A DNA stretch of 64,000 nt from Reinekea forsetii (GCF_018860385.1 NZ_JAHKPH010000010.1:67773-131772); one strand, 5' to 3'; positions 41,672 through 52,014 are shown, numbered from the stretch's first letter. Numbers and translations: made by a program. The notes: generated by a model not told the origin, from the letters alone.

Positions 41672-42292
41672 ATGAGACTTTTATCAGTAATGTTCACTTG
41701 TTTAATCACGATTCAATATAGTTTCGCCGACAGTTTAGCTAAAGATAATTTAATTTCACGGCTACAGCAGACGGATACTTTGCAGGCCAACTTTATTCAA
41801 CGGACCTTAAAAGCAAATAAACAAGTCATTGAAGAATCGACTGGCTTATTAACTGTTTCCAGACCTATGAAGTTTTTTTGGGAGGTACTAGAGCCAGCCC
41901 CCCAACAAATCATTTCTAATGGTGAAACTTTGTGGGTTTACGACCCTGATTTAGAGCAGGCTACTTATCAAGCTGTAAATGAACAGCTTATGCAATCACC
42001 AGCCATGATTTTGGCACAACCCAAAGCAACGCTAACTGAGCAGTATGAAGTGTTAGAGGCCGGTGATGATAAGTTTATAGCCTATAAGCTTTACCCATTG
42101 GAAGAGTCCGCTTTGGTTTCAGAACTGACCATTCTTTATAAAGACGGTGTAATTGCAGAGATTCGGATCTTAGATGAACTCGATCAACAAACATTGATCA
42201 TTTTTAGCGATGTAGACGCCAATGTTGCGGTACACGATGATTTCTTCGAGTTTAAAGCCCCAGAAGGCACGGACTTGTTTGAGCAAATGTAA
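41672..42292 (+). CDS. lolA: Outer-membrane lipoprotein carrier LolA
   Basis: LolA is the periplasmic chaperone that carries lipoproteins from LolCDE to LolB. It has 206 residues, with a signal peptide ending SFADS and a mature domain containing LQANFIQRTLKANKQ, GLLTVSRPMKFFWEVLEP and the strand ETLWVYDPDLEQATYQ. It follows ftsK by nine bases and overlaps rarA by one base, so it belongs to the ftsK-lolA-rarA-crcB-serS transcript. Confidence 0.96.
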   Translation: MRLLSVMFTCLITIQYSFADSLAKDNLISRLQQTDTLQANFIQRTLKANKQVIEESTGLLTVSRPMKFFWEVLEPAPQQIISNGETLWVYDPDLEQATYQAVNEQLMQSPAMILAQPKATLTEQYEVLEAGDDKFIAYKLYPLEESALVSELTILYKDGVIAEIRILDELDQQTLIIFSDVDANVAVHDDFFEFKAPEGTDLFEQM

Positions 42293-43614
42293 TGCAAGAT
42301 TTATTTGGTGAGCAAACTGAAGGTTACCGTCCACTAGCTGAAATTTTACGTCCAAGTGATATTTCAGGTTATGTCGGTCAAGAGCATATATTAGCGAACG
42401 GCAAGCCGTTACGAAAAGCGCTGGATCAAAAAAACATCCACTCGATGATTTTTTGGGGGCCACCTGGCGTAGGGAAAACCACTCTTGCTCGAATACTATC
42501 GTCTGCAGTCGACGCTCATTTTGAAACCTTATCGGCCGTACAAGCGGGCGTAAAGGATATCAAGATTGCCGCCGAAAAGGCCAAACAAGCCAAGCTTCGC
42601 GGCGATAACAGCATTTTATTTATAGATGAGATTCATCGTTTTAATAAGTCTCAGCAGGATGCTTTATTACCTTATGTAGAAGATGGTACTTTTATTTTTG
42701 TCGGTGCCACCACCGAAAATCCAAGCTTTGAATTAAATTCAGCGCTTCTCTCAAGAGCCAGAGTGTATGTATTAAATGCATTGTCTAATGAGAATTTTAT
42801 TGAATTATGGCAAAAGGCTAAGGCGCAAGATTCAAGGGTTAGTCAATTAGATTTAAACGATGAGGCATTAGCTCAGCTTATTCATTATGCCGATGGCGAC
42901 GCACGTCGGTTTTTGAATATGATTGAAATAGCGCTAGATTTCTTTACCGAAGGCCAATCGGTTAACGAAACCAACATTGCAGAGCTCCTGCAAGCACAAC
43001 CTAGAAAGTTTGATAAAGGTGGCGAGCAATTCTACGATCAAATTTCAGCCTTTCATAAAAGTGTTCGTGGCTCTTCAACAGATGGTGCACTCTATTGGCT
43101 ATGTAGAATGCTCGATGGTGGTATTGATCCTATTTACCTAGCCAGGAGAATGGTTCGAATTGCTTCTGAAGACATCGGTAACGCCGATCCCAGAGCGCTT
43201 ACACTGGCTCTCAATGCTTGGGATACTCAAACACGCTTAGGCTCACCAGAAGGTGAGTTAACCTTGGCTCAATGTGCGATATACTTGGCCAGTGCACCTA
43301 AGTCGAATGCCGTTTATAAGGCGTTTAATGAAATGAATGCATTAATCAAGTCACAACCAAGTTTTGATGTTCCTTTGCATCTTCGAAACGCACCCACAGC
43401 CTTAATGAAAGATCTCGATTATGGCACTGAGTATCGCTATGCTCATGACGAACCTGATGCCTATGCAGCAGGGGAAACCTATTTACCTTCGGAGTTAGGC
43501 CGATTAAATTTGTATCAACCGGTTTCAAGAGGTTTAGAAATAAAAATTGCCCAAAAACTAGAGCATCTGCAGAAGCTAGATGAAGATGCAGCTTCACGAA
43601 AGGACTCTAAATGA
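42292..43614 (+). CDS. rarA: Replication-associated AAA+ ATPase RarA (MgsA)
   Basis: RarA acts at stalled replication forks and is related to clamp-loader subunits. It has 440 residues. Walker A is GPPGVGKTTLARIL, Walker B LFIDEIHRFNKSQQD, sensor 1 GATTENPSFELNSALLSRA. The C-terminal tetramerisation domain includes RGSSTDGALYWLCRMLDGG. It overlaps lolA by one base and crcB by four. Confidence 0.96.
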   Translation: MQDLFGEQTEGYRPLAEILRPSDISGYVGQEHILANGKPLRKALDQKNIHSMIFWGPPGVGKTTLARILSSAVDAHFETLSAVQAGVKDIKIAAEKAKQAKLRGDNSILFIDEIHRFNKSQQDALLPYVEDGTFIFVGATTENPSFELNSALLSRARVYVLNALSNENFIELWQKAKAQDSRVSQLDLNDEALAQLIHYADGDARRFLNMIEIALDFFTEGQSVNETNIAELLQAQPRKFDKGGEQFYDQISAFHKSVRGSSTDGALYWLCRMLDGGIDPIYLARRMVRIASEDIGNADPRALTLALNAWDTQTRLGSPEGELTLAQCAIYLASAPKSNAVYKAFNEMNALIKSQPSFDVPLHLRNAPTALMKDLDYGTEYRYAHDEPDAYAAGETYLPSELGRLNLYQPVSRGLEIKIAQKLEHLQKLDEDAASRKDSK

Positions 43615-44006
43615 CCAATATGAATATTTGGCATTGGCTCATCATAGGGCTAGGAGGTGGCGTAGGTGCAATGGGGCGATTTGCCCTAACTACTTACATT
43701 AATCGTCTACACGGTAGCTTATATCCGTGGGGAACCTTTATTGTGAATGCGCTAGGTTGTTTTATAATGGGCTTGGCTTTTGTGTTCTTCACATTAAAAT
43801 ACCCGCACCTTCCTATTGGATGGCGAGGGTTTGTATTAGTCGGCTTGTTAGGGGCTTTTACGACGTTTTCAAGTTTCGCGCTTGAAGGCTTAACGTTGCT
43901 TCAGCAACATCAATATACCTTAGCGTTGCTCTACATGGTCGCTTCGGTCATTATTTGTATCATTGCGGTGGCCATTGGGTTTGGCGCCGGGAAATTAATT
44001 TTTTAA
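43611..44006 (+). CDS. crcB: Fluoride channel CrcB (Fluc)
   Basis: CrcB forms a dimeric fluoride-export channel in the inner membrane. It has 131 residues with four helices. Conserved segments are GGGVGAMGRFALTTY, PWGTFIVNALGCFIMG and GLLGAFTTFSSFALE, including the channel asparagine and the FTTFSSF phenylalanine box. It overlaps rarA by four bases; no fluoride riboswitch is visible, as expected inside an operon. Confidence 0.95.
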   Translation: MTNMNIWHWLIIGLGGGVGAMGRFALTTYINRLHGSLYPWGTFIVNALGCFIMGLAFVFFTLKYPHLPIGWRGFVLVGLLGAFTTFSSFALEGLTLLQQHQYTLALLYMVASVIICIIAVAIGFGAGKLIF

Positions 44007-44025
44007 CTGTAAGGATAAGTACTAA

Positions 44026-45315
<1,290 letters not shown>

Positions 45316-45321
45316 TGTTTT

Positions 45322-45351
45322 AAAAAGGCTGAGTTTTACTCAGCCTTTTTT
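45322..45351 (+). terminator. Rho-independent terminator after serS
   Basis: A 13-base-pair stem (AAAAAGGCTGAGT and its complement) with a TTT loop starts seven bases after the serS stop and runs into T residues. Confidence 0.94.
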
Positions 45352-45398
45352 ATGCCTAACACCCTGTAAAATGCATTTAATTGGATGACTTTAACCGC

Positions 45399-46763
45399 AT
45401 GGACTATTTTCCGCTTTATCATCGATTCAAAAACCAATCTATTTTAGTCGTAGGTGGTGGAGCAATTGCCTTGCGTAAAATCACACTTCTTTCTAAAAGT
45501 GGCGCCTCTATTAAGGTTGTTGCTCCGAATATTAGGCAGGATATTCAAGATAACCCACAATGTGATTGTTACTTTAAGGCATTTGAGCCAGAAGATATCA
45601 ACGGCGTTGCTTTGGTCATCGCGGCGACAGAAATTGCCGACCTAAACAAGCAAGTAAGTGAGTTGGCTCAGGCTAATGGGTTACTCGTAAATGTGGTCGA
45701 TTCGCCTGATCTGTGCAATGTAATCTTTCCATCTATTGTTGATCGCAGTCCATTGGTTATTGCTATTACTTCAAGTGGACAGGCGCCGGTCTTAGCTCGA
45801 TCAGTGCGCGCAAAGCTAGAAAGCACCATCCCCGCAAGTTTTGGTCATTTAGCTCAGCTTGCCGCAAAGTATCGTCAGAAAGTAAAGGATTCCTTTACTA
45901 AGCTCGATGATAGGCGCAATTTTTGGGAAAAGATCTTACAAGGTGTAACAGCAGAGCATGTTTACGCCGGACGCTTAGAAGAAGCAGAATTAAGTTTACA
46001 AAAACAACTGTCAAACCCTGAAGTAAGGGCTCAAGGTGAGGTCTATTTGGTCGGCGCTGGTCCAGGTGATCCAGATTTACTCACCTTCAAAGCGTTAAGA
46101 CTTATGCAACAGGCCGATGTTGTTTTGTACGATGCGTTAGTTTCCGATGCAATTATGGAATTAGTGCGTAGAGACGCAGACCGGATTTACGTAGGAAAAA
46201 GACGTTCAAAACACGCGTTACCTCAAGAAGCTTTGAATCAAAAGCTAGTCGATTTAGCTTTAGAAGGTAAAAGAGTTTTGCGCTTAAAAGGCGGAGATCC
46301 TTTCATTTTTGGCCGAGGTGGTGAAGAAATTGATCTATTGGCAGAACAAAACATTCCTTTTCAAGTCGTTCCGGGAATCACAGCCGCTTCGGGGTGCTCA
46401 ACCTATTCAGGTATACCGTTAACGCACAGAGACTTTGCGCAATCTGTAAGATTCGTCACCGGGCATTTAAAAGACGGCAGTGCTGATTTACCTTGGAACG
46501 AGTTGGCAGTGGAACATCAAACTCTAGTGTTTTACATGGGGTTAAATGGTATTGCGACGATATGCAGAGAGTTAATTCAGCATGGTTTAAGTAAAACAAC
46601 GCCTATTGCATTGATCCAAAAAGGAACAACCCCAAACCAAAAAGTGTTTGTTGGAGATCTGTCTTCAATGCCTGATATTGTACTTAGAGAAAAACCGGAA
46701 GCGCCCACATTAATCATCGTAGGCCAAGTGGTATCACTGCATGAAAAATTAAAGTGGCAGTGA
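45399..46763 (+). CDS. cysG: Sirohaem synthase CysG
   Basis: CysG makes sirohaem from uroporphyrinogen III. It has 454 residues. The N-terminal ~200 residues are the NAD-dependent precorrin-2 dehydrogenase/ferrochelatase ([17 protein letters not shown]). The rest is the SAM-dependent methyltransferase ([55 protein letters not shown]). ATG 45399 matches the E. coli start; an in-frame TTG 18 bases upstream is rejected. Confidence 0.97.
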   Translation: MDYFPLYHRFKNQSILVVGGGAIALRKITLLSKSGASIKVVAPNIRQDIQDNPQCDCYFKAFEPEDINGVALVIAATEIADLNKQVSELAQANGLLVNVVDSPDLCNVIFPSIVDRSPLVIAITSSGQAPVLARSVRAKLESTIPASFGHLAQLAAKYRQKVKDSFTKLDDRRNFWEKILQGVTAEHVYAGRLEEAELSLQKQLSNPEVRAQGEVYLVGAGPGDPDLLTFKALRLMQQADVVLYDALVSDAIMELVRRDADRIYVGKRRSKHALPQEALNQKLVDLALEGKRVLRLKGGDPFIFGRGGEEIDLLAEQNIPFQVVPGITAASGCSTYSGIPLTHRDFAQSVRFVTGHLKDGSADLPWNELAVEHQTLVFYMGLNGIATICRELIQHGLSKTTPIALIQKGTTPNQKVFVGDLSSMPDIVLREKPEAPTLIIVGQVVSLHEKLKWQ

Positions 46764-46826
46764 CGTTTGGAACTTTCAGCTCATTGAGTGCTCTAAGTTC
46801 ATGAATGTTGCTACTGTTTAAATAAA

Positions 46827-47201
46827 ATGAAACTAAATTTACTTCATCCGCATTGGGCGGCCTGCATTGCATTGCTTGGCTATGGCTCTTGGGCTGCACT
46901 TGCAAACTCCAACTACGGTTTAAAAGTGAGCTTGTTAGCCTTTTCTATTCAAGGGTCGTTTGCGTTTGTTTCAACGCTGTTCTCTGGGCTAGTAGCGATT
47001 TATATTTTCCAAAAGCTTCCATTTAAACCGTTAAAGTATGCCGCTTCTTTGTTAATCACAATGACCTGTCTGTGTGCAATCCCTTTTATTCTGCACCGAG
47101 TAGCACAAACGCCCAATATCTTTGCATCAATGCTTCCTGGAATTGTCATCGGGACTCTCTATCTATCATTGTTATTGAAACACACCAACCTTAGAGTTTA
47201 A
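46827..47201 (+). CDS. Small four-helix membrane protein of unknown function
   Basis: The protein has 124 residues and four hydrophobic segments at about 8-27, 37-60, 68-89 and 98-118, with a short basic C-terminus. I do not recognise the family. It follows cysG by 63 bases and its last four bases overlap the end of the convergent ybiB. No clear ribosome site precedes ATG 46827, so the start is uncertain. Confidence 0.6.
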   Translation: MKLNLLHPHWAACIALLGYGSWAALANSNYGLKVSLLAFSIQGSFAFVSTLFSGLVAIYIFQKLPFKPLKYAASLLITMTCLCAIPFILHRVAQTPNIFASMLPGIVIGTLYLSLLLKHTNLRV

Positions 47202-48181
47202 GAGCTTCGGTCCTTCCACCATTGCAAGACAATTGAGCGAGCCTCGTTAAGGGTAATTTCTCGCAATTTAGCAATGATGAGTGCGGCTGTTTCAATGACG
47301 GCCTGTTGGCCATAGGCGTTAGGCTCTGTTCCCAACCAAAGGCTTATTAATGGCTCCAAGTTGGGTTCAGAAGGGCGAACCGCTCTTTGATTCATTGTTT
47401 TCGCCAATGTATCTGAATTTATTGGGTTAAACCCTTGAAACAAAACTTTGCAGTCAGAATCAGGGCGCACTTCAAACTCACCGGCATCACCCTTTAACAC
47501 TATGTTATTTTTTTGAAGTAATTTGTCGGCCACTTCATGATGAAGTATTTGGTAGGCTGGATGAAACATGCCTTGCACAGTAAGCTTGGAATCAAAGGGT
47601 GTTAAATGCCTCACCAGCGTATTTGCACAACTTCGAAGCCCTAAGTTGTGCTTAAGGTCGATAAGTCTTGAAAGGTTGATGTTGATTGCTTCTAGGGGAA
47701 GATAACAGAAGCCTTGGTTTTCGATGTTCGAAACCGCACTTTCTAAGCTTTCAGCAGTCGGCATTTGCAAAAATTCGCATACTTGCTGAGCATATTGTCG
47801 ATTGGCCGTATGTTGCCCACCGCCGTGCATCAGAATAGAAACATTGTTTTTTGCCAGTAACTTAGCCGCAAGTAAATACCAAGAAGGTTGACGCTTTTTA
47901 CCCGCATATGCCGGCCAGCAAACGTCTACCTTATAGGGCGGATGCGTAGACATGTGTTCATGGCACGCTTTAACCATGCCCGCAATTTCGTTAGGTGTCT
48001 CTTCTTTGACTCGAAGTAACATTAAAAATGCACCCAATTGAAGATCGTCCATTCGGTTATCAAGAATCGCGGACATTGCGAAATGCGCTTCTTCAAACGT
48101 TAAATCGCGAGAGCCAGTTTTTCCTCGCCCTAATATTCTTATGATACCGGGAAGTGTCATAGCAGAATCACTCATAAGCAA
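47198..48181 (-). CDS. ybiB: YbiB (TrpD2) glycosyltransferase-fold nucleic-acid-binding protein
   Basis: YbiB has the anthranilate phosphoribosyltransferase fold but binds nucleic acid and is not a Trp enzyme. The protein has 327 residues. Segments include ILGRGKTGSRDLTFEEAHF, QLGAFLMLLRVKEETPNEI, ILMHGGGQHTANRQYAQQV and LGLRSCANTLVRHLTPF. It overlaps tusE by ten bases and is the last gene of tusDCB-tusE-ybiB, an order shared with Pseudomonas. A start at the second methionine (48175) is also possible. Confidence 0.9.
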   Translation of the reverse strand: MLMSDSAMTLPGIIRILGRGKTGSRDLTFEEAHFAMSAILDNRMDDLQLGAFLMLLRVKEETPNEIAGMVKACHEHMSTHPPYKVDVCWPAYAGKKRQPSWYLLAAKLLAKNNVSILMHGGGQHTANRQYAQQVCEFLQMPTAESLESAVSNIENQGFCYLPLEAININLSRLIDLKHNLGLRSCANTLVRHLTPFDSKLTVQGMFHPAYQILHHEVADKLLQKNNIVLKGDAGEFEVRPDSDCKVLFQGFNPINSDTLAKTMNQRAVRPSEPNLEPLISLWLGTEPNAYGQQAVIETAALIIAKLREITLNEARSIVLQWWKDRSS

Positions 48182-48483
48182 TTCTTCGGCTTAGGTAAAC
48201 CAGCCAATAAGGCTAAGACGCGAGCAGGGCTTTCGCCATAACGTCTCATTAACCACATACTGCTTCCGTATTCGGCTGCTACGTTATTCTTTACTAGTTT
48301 TACTAGTGGACGCATCGGAGGAGATAAATCAAAATCAAAATAGAACTCTCGTAAGGCATTTATAATTTTAAAATCAATTTCTTCCAATGGTAAGCCTTGC
48401 TTTTGCGCCATTGATTCTGCCCAGCTTTCGGTCCACTCGGACGCATCTAATAAAAAGCCTTGCTCAGTTACTTCTAAAGCCAT
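48172..48483 (-). CDS. tusE: Sulfur relay protein TusE (DsrC family)
   Basis: TusE accepts persulfide sulfur from TusBCD and hands it to MnmA. It has 103 residues from ATG 48483. The C-terminus GLPKPKNCL carries the conserved penultimate cysteine used for sulfur transfer. SMWLMRRYGESPARVLALLAGL is the usual C-terminal region (given here in part). A longer upstream start would run into tusB and is rejected. Confidence 0.95.
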   Translation of the reverse strand: MALEVTEQGFLLDASEWTESWAESMAQKQGLPLEEIDFKIINALREFYFDFDLSPPMRPLVKLVKNNVAAEYGSSMWLMRRYGESPARVLALLAGLPKPKNCL

Positions 48484-48485
48484 GT

Positions 48486-48749
48486 CTACCACGCGATATG
48501 TTTGGTTGCGGTTATAAGATGGTTTGCCCATTGCTCATCGGTAATGACCGTCCAGCTGTCATGTGCTTTGCCTCCACTTTGTAGTAGTTCACTCTCTCGC
48601 ACAAAAGCCTGAGTATTCAAGGGCTTTTCTGTGTACACCAGTGAAAAAGAGTTACTGGTAGCAATGATGGCATCGGTTTGTAATAGTGAATTCGCTAAAA
48701 ATTCCAATTGCAAAGAGCTTATATGAGATGAAAGTGTAACGATTGTCAT
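48486..48749 (-). CDS. tusB: Sulfur relay protein TusB (DsrH)
   Basis: TusB is a subunit of the TusBCD heterohexamer that takes sulfur from TusA. The protein has 87 residues; QTDAIIATSNSFSL lies in the middle and VITDEQWANHLITATKHIAW at the C-terminus. It overlaps tusC by one base and ends two bases before the tusE start. Conservation of this subunit is low, so the call rests partly on position. Confidence 0.87.
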   Translation of the reverse strand: MTIVTLSSHISSLQLEFLANSLLQTDAIIATSNSFSLVYTEKPLNTQAFVRESELLQSGGKAHDSWTVITDEQWANHLITATKHIAW

Positions 48750-49096
48750 TAAAACACCTCAACATGGTTAGCGTTTTGAAACCAAGTCGTCAATTGCTGC
48801 AATGAAATTGGAGCCACTAATGAGTGTGTTTCATTGTTGCCTAAAATGGCTTCCTTATGTTCTTCAACAAAATACAGCTCTTCGCTGTCATACATGGGTA
48901 ACGCATTGAGTTGCTTTTCTATTGATTTTGCATGGCTCGGGCTTTGATTCTTAGTCAACCAAGTTAACCCTTGCTCGAAAAACACAATTTTATGGTCAAC
49001 TTCAAACAGAGCTAAACTCATAACGGCTTCCAGCGTTTCATGCCCGGTACGGCTGTTGTAGGGTGGATTAGTTACTAATATTAAATTAAAACTCAT
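48749..49096 (-). CDS. tusC: Sulfur relay protein TusC (DsrF)
   Basis: TusC is the second DsrE/F-fold subunit of TusBCD. It has 115 residues. It starts ILVTNPPYNSRTGHETLEAV and continues ALFEVDHKIVFFEQGLTWL, then LPMYDSEELYFVEEH. It lies ten bases after tusD and overlaps tusB by one base. Confidence 0.92.
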   Translation of the reverse strand: MSFNLILVTNPPYNSRTGHETLEAVMSLALFEVDHKIVFFEQGLTWLTKNQSPSHAKSIEKQLNALPMYDSEELYFVEEHKEAILGNNETHSLVAPISLQQLTTWFQNANHVEVF

Positions 49097-49106
49097 TCGA
49101 TACCCG

Positions 49107-49493
49107 CTATTTAAAGGCGATTAGCTTTTCGCAATCATGAAACCCTGTGGCCCATTGGCCAAGGCCGGTCAGCTGAAAAAAATCAGCCGATGAAGGGTGA
49201 GATTGCCTATAACGCTGTGCTTCTTTCGCATTTAAAACGCCTCGATTCGCAGACGCAGCAATGCAAAGAAGTAGCTCAACTCCTTGGTTATGAATGTCTT
49301 GCCATTGTGTCAAAAAGTTGAATTCGTCACTGGCCGGGCTTTGATTTGATAGACCATGGTAAACGCCATCAAAAAAGAAGAAAACACGCGCAAGCTCATG
49401 GCCTTGTTGGAGGCATTGTCGAGCAAACGTCAAAGCATCTATCGATGATTGATGGCTCCAAGGCGCTGAATAAACATTTATTTGAATTCGCAT
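49107..49493 (-). CDS. tusD: Sulfur relay protein TusD (DsrE)
   Basis: TusD carries the sulfur-accepting cysteine of TusBCD. It has 128 residues. The active cysteine is Cys77 in VELLLCIAASANRGV, near Cys78 of E. coli TusD. FFFFDGVYHG and the C-terminal GLGQWATGFHDCEKLIAF are conserved. It is the first gene of tusDCB-tusE-ybiB. Confidence 0.95.
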   Translation of the reverse strand: MRIQINVYSAPWSHQSSIDALTFARQCLQQGHELARVFFFFDGVYHGLSNQSPASDEFNFLTQWQDIHNQGVELLLCIAASANRGVLNAKEAQRYRQSHPSSADFFQLTGLGQWATGFHDCEKLIAFK

Positions 49494-49571
49494 AATATCT
49501 ACTATTTTAGTAATAGCTCTATGGTAGCAAATTCGCAGTTAAAGAGGGTAGAGTTGGCGTATTTTAGGTAC

Positions 49572-49599
49572 AAAAAAAGGCCGCGATTGCAGCCTTTTT
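49572..49599 (-). terminator. Terminator after the BAX-inhibitor-like gene
   Basis: On the minus strand GGCTGC pairs with GCGGCC (one G-T pair) around AATC, with A residues before and seven T residues after. It lies 16 bases past the stop. Confidence 0.85.
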
Positions 49600-49614
49600 A
49601 TTGAAGCAATATTA

Positions 49615-50286
49615 CTAGTCGTTACCAGAGAATACGGCAATCAAGTGTAATAAATGGACAAAAATATTATAAATATCTAAGTACAATGAAACGGTAGCGC
49701 GAATATAGTTTGTTTCGCCACCGTTAATGATTCGGCTGGTATCAAACAAAATGGCTAATGACATGACTAAAACAACGCCACCAGAGATCATTACGCTGCC
49801 TAACGCACTGCCAAAGAACAGGTTAGCGATCATGCCGACAATTAAAACCAGTACGCCAACCATAATAAAACCACCTAAAAAGCTAAAGTCTTTCTTTGTG
49901 GTTAAAGCATAAAATGATAAGCCAAAAGTAATAATTGCAGTACCGCCTAATGCTTGAGCAACATAAGAAGCTCCGTTTGGCAAAGCTAGGTACATTGAGA
50001 GCATAGGGCCCAAAGATGCGCCTAATAGCCCTGTGAAAGCAAATGCCCAAACAATTCCTGAAGCCTTGTTATAGGTGCGTGGCAATACAAACCATACGAT
50101 GCCAATTGCGGCTAAACTCATGATAAGTGCTGCTCCGCGAGGAACATTTAGCGCCATCGCTGCCATCGCTGCTACGGCACTGAATAACAGTGTCATAGAT
50201 AACAGCATGTAGGTGTTTTTGAGAACTTTGTTTGTTGCTAAAACGGATTCTTGTTGAACCGTTGCATTGTGTTCTATATGAGCCAT
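49615..50286 (-). CDS. BAX inhibitor-1 / YccA family membrane protein
   Basis: The protein has 223 residues and seven helices, the layout of the BI-1/YccA family. The signature LGASLGPMLSMYL and the C-terminal acidic/His segment ATVSLYLDIYNIFVHLLHL are present. YccA modulates FtsH in E. coli, and other members leak calcium or protons; the role here is open. ATG 50286 has GGAGG upstream, so I reject a start 60 bases earlier. Placement next to tusD is shared with Pseudomonas. Confidence 0.92.
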   Translation of the reverse strand: MAHIEHNATVQQESVLATNKVLKNTYMLLSMTLLFSAVAAMAAMALNVPRGAALIMSLAAIGIVWFVLPRTYNKASGIVWAFAFTGLLGASLGPMLSMYLALPNGASYVAQALGGTAIITFGLSFYALTTKKDFSFLGGFIMVGVLVLIVGMIANLFFGSALGSVMISGGVVLVMSLAILFDTSRIINGGETNYIRATVSLYLDIYNIFVHLLHLIAVFSGND

Positions 50287-50494
50287 TTCTAGCCTCCAGT
50301 GTGGATGTTTGTTTATTGTTATGAGGGCTGATGCCTCTAATTTCAATAGCTTAGGCTAGTTTTAGTCTAAACAGCTGTTAACTTCAATGCTTTTTACGTT
50401 TGATTTAACTTAAATAGTTGGAGGATGGGTAAAAATTACACAAATCAAAGAAAATAGCTGCAAATCATTTTAAAAAAGCCTATTCTAGTCGTTT

Positions 50495-50508
50495 AAAACG
50501 ATCGTTTG
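50495..50508 (+). promoter_or_regulatory. PsrA-type operator upstream of psrA
   Basis: AAAACGATCGTTTG contains the perfect 12-base palindrome AAACGATCGTTT. It fits the published PsrA box form (G/C)AAAC-N2-4-GTTT(G/C) except for the first base. It lies 20 bases before the psrA ATG and just after a possible -10 (TATTCT), a good place for autorepression. Confidence 0.75.
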
Positions 50509-50527
50509 AATTGAAAGAGCAGTAATT

Positions 50528-51187
50528 ATGACCCAAGCCGATACCATCACCCGAATTTTAGACTCAGCCGAGCAATTGTTTGCTGAAAAGGGTTTTGCAG
50601 AGACTTCTTTGCGTATGATCACTACTCGTGCCAAAGTGAATTTAGCCGCTGTTAATTATCATTTTGGATCAAAGAAGGATTTAATTCAGGCCGTTTTTGC
50701 TCGTTTTCTAACGCCGTTTACCGAGAAGCTTAACAAAGAGTTACAGATGGTCGTAAAAGACAATCCATCGCCTTCTTTTCACGATGTTTTAGGTGTGTTG
50801 GCAAAAACGATGTTAACAGGCATCGAGAATAACGAAAATTATAATAAATTGTCTGTATTTATGCGCTTACTCGGCTTAGCTTATACGCAAGCTCAAGGCC
50901 ATTTGCGTAAATTTTTACTCGAAAATTATTCTCAATCTTATTCAGCGTTTATCGGCTACTTGAAAATGGCCCACCCTGAATTAAGTGGTCGAGAAATATT
51001 TTGGCGTATTCACTTTGCCATTGGTGCCTCAGTTTTCACAATGTCTAGCATTGAAGTGCTGAGAAGCATGGAGCAGAACGATACTGGCGCAAAGTCTTCT
51101 ATCGAAGAAATTATGAACCAGTTGATTCCTTTTTTAGCGGCGGCTTTAGAGCAAGAGCAAACATTTAATGTGAATGCTCAATCTTAG
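50528..51187 (+). CDS. psrA: TetR-family regulator PsrA
   Basis: The protein has 219 residues. The N-terminal DNA-binding domain (ITRILDSAEQLFAEKGFAET, then VNLAAVNYHFGSKKDLIQAV) is very like Pseudomonas PsrA, a fatty-acid-responsive repressor of itself and of beta-oxidation genes and an activator of rpoS. The C-terminal ligand domain follows. A PsrA-type box lies directly upstream. The 3' end overlaps the convergent enoyl-CoA hydratase homologue by 23 bases. The specific assignment is from motif memory. Confidence 0.85.
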   Translation: MTQADTITRILDSAEQLFAEKGFAETSLRMITTRAKVNLAAVNYHFGSKKDLIQAVFARFLTPFTEKLNKELQMVVKDNPSPSFHDVLGVLAKTMLTGIENNENYNKLSVFMRLLGLAYTQAQGHLRKFLLENYSQSYSAFIGYLKMAHPELSGREIFWRIHFAIGASVFTMSSIEVLRSMEQNDTGAKSSIEEIMNQLIPFLAAALEQEQTFNVNAQS

Positions 51188-51923
51188 TCTGTTTTAAAGC
51201 AGATTCACGAACGTCTATTGAGCTTTCTATGAGTGTATCTAACAACGACTCATCTAAAGGCTCAATTGAGCTGACTGTTAACATCGATTTTGTTTGAATT
51301 AAAACGGTTTCATCCAGCCTCACCATATTTCTAATGATCATATCGGCATAAGAATCCAACTCTTGCTCTGGCATCAGCTTATTGACTAAACCTAAACGCG
51401 TAGCCGTGTAGGCATCGAGAGTTTCTCCTGTTAAGGCGTAGTAGCGGGCTGCGTGTTCTCCGAGCGTTCTTATTAGGTAAGGGCTTTGCAGTACTGGCGC
51501 TAACCCTAAATGTACTTCATTTAGGGTGAAGCTGCTTTTTTCACTCGCAAACACAATATCGCAGCAGCACAATATGCCGATTGCATCGGCGTTGGCTTTG
51601 CCACGAACCGTTGCAATTACTGGGATTGGTAAATCATATAAAGTATGAAATAAGCGTGAAAGGTGCTCCGCATCGAGCTGATGTTCAGCTCGCCCCGATT
51701 CCTGGCGATGCTGAAGCCAGCGTGAATCGGGTCCACTGCAAAAGTGGGGACCATTGGCGGTTAACCATAAGATTTTAACGTTGCTGTCTAAAGAAATTTC
51801 ATCCAATGCCGTAATCAGAGTGCAAACAAACTCATGATCATATGCGTTTCCGATTTCTGGCCGATTAAATATAATTTTTGCGACGCCATCCATTGGGCGT
51901 TCTATAACGATCGTTTCCTTCAT
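51165..51923 (-). CDS. Enoyl-CoA hydratase/isomerase family protein
   Basis: The protein has 252 residues with the crotonase fold. It starts ERPMDGVAKIIFNRPEIGNA. The first oxyanion segment is NGPHFCSGPDSRWL. In the second, the usual glycine-rich G-x-A-x-G-G-G is replaced by RGKANADAIGILCCCDIVFA. A possible catalytic Glu is in LNEVHLGLAP. The changes leave the reaction uncertain: a hydratase, isomerase or a non-catalytic relative. Its 3' end overlaps psrA, which in relatives controls beta-oxidation. Confidence 0.8.
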   Translation of the reverse strand: MKETIVIERPMDGVAKIIFNRPEIGNAYDHEFVCTLITALDEISLDSNVKILWLTANGPHFCSGPDSRWLQHRQESGRAEHQLDAEHLSRLFHTLYDLPIPVIATVRGKANADAIGILCCCDIVFASEKSSFTLNEVHLGLAPVLQSPYLIRTLGEHAARYYALTGETLDAYTATRLGLVNKLMPEQELDSYADMIIRNMVRLDETVLIQTKSMLTVSSIEPLDESLLDTLIESSIDVRESALKQTKIEHSH

Positions 51924-51980
51924 GTATTTTCTTCTTATATTTAGAAGGGATACATTTAAGTTAAACCAGATTGTTACAGA

Positions 51981-51997
51981 ACGCCAGTTTTTGGCGT
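51981..51997 (-). terminator. Weak hairpin after rapA
   Basis: A six-base-pair stem ACGCCA/TGGCGT with a five-base loop lies 18 bases past the rapA stop. The following bases are TCTGT rather than a T tract, so it is at most a weak terminator. Confidence 0.35.
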
Positions 51998-52014
51998 AAA
52001 GAAGTGGTAAGGCT

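Noticed and set aside
45316-45398. Possible tRNA-Ser or other RNA gene near serS
   Set aside because: Only the serS terminator is present; no cloverleaf-like sequence or T-loop motif is seen here or elsewhere in the window.
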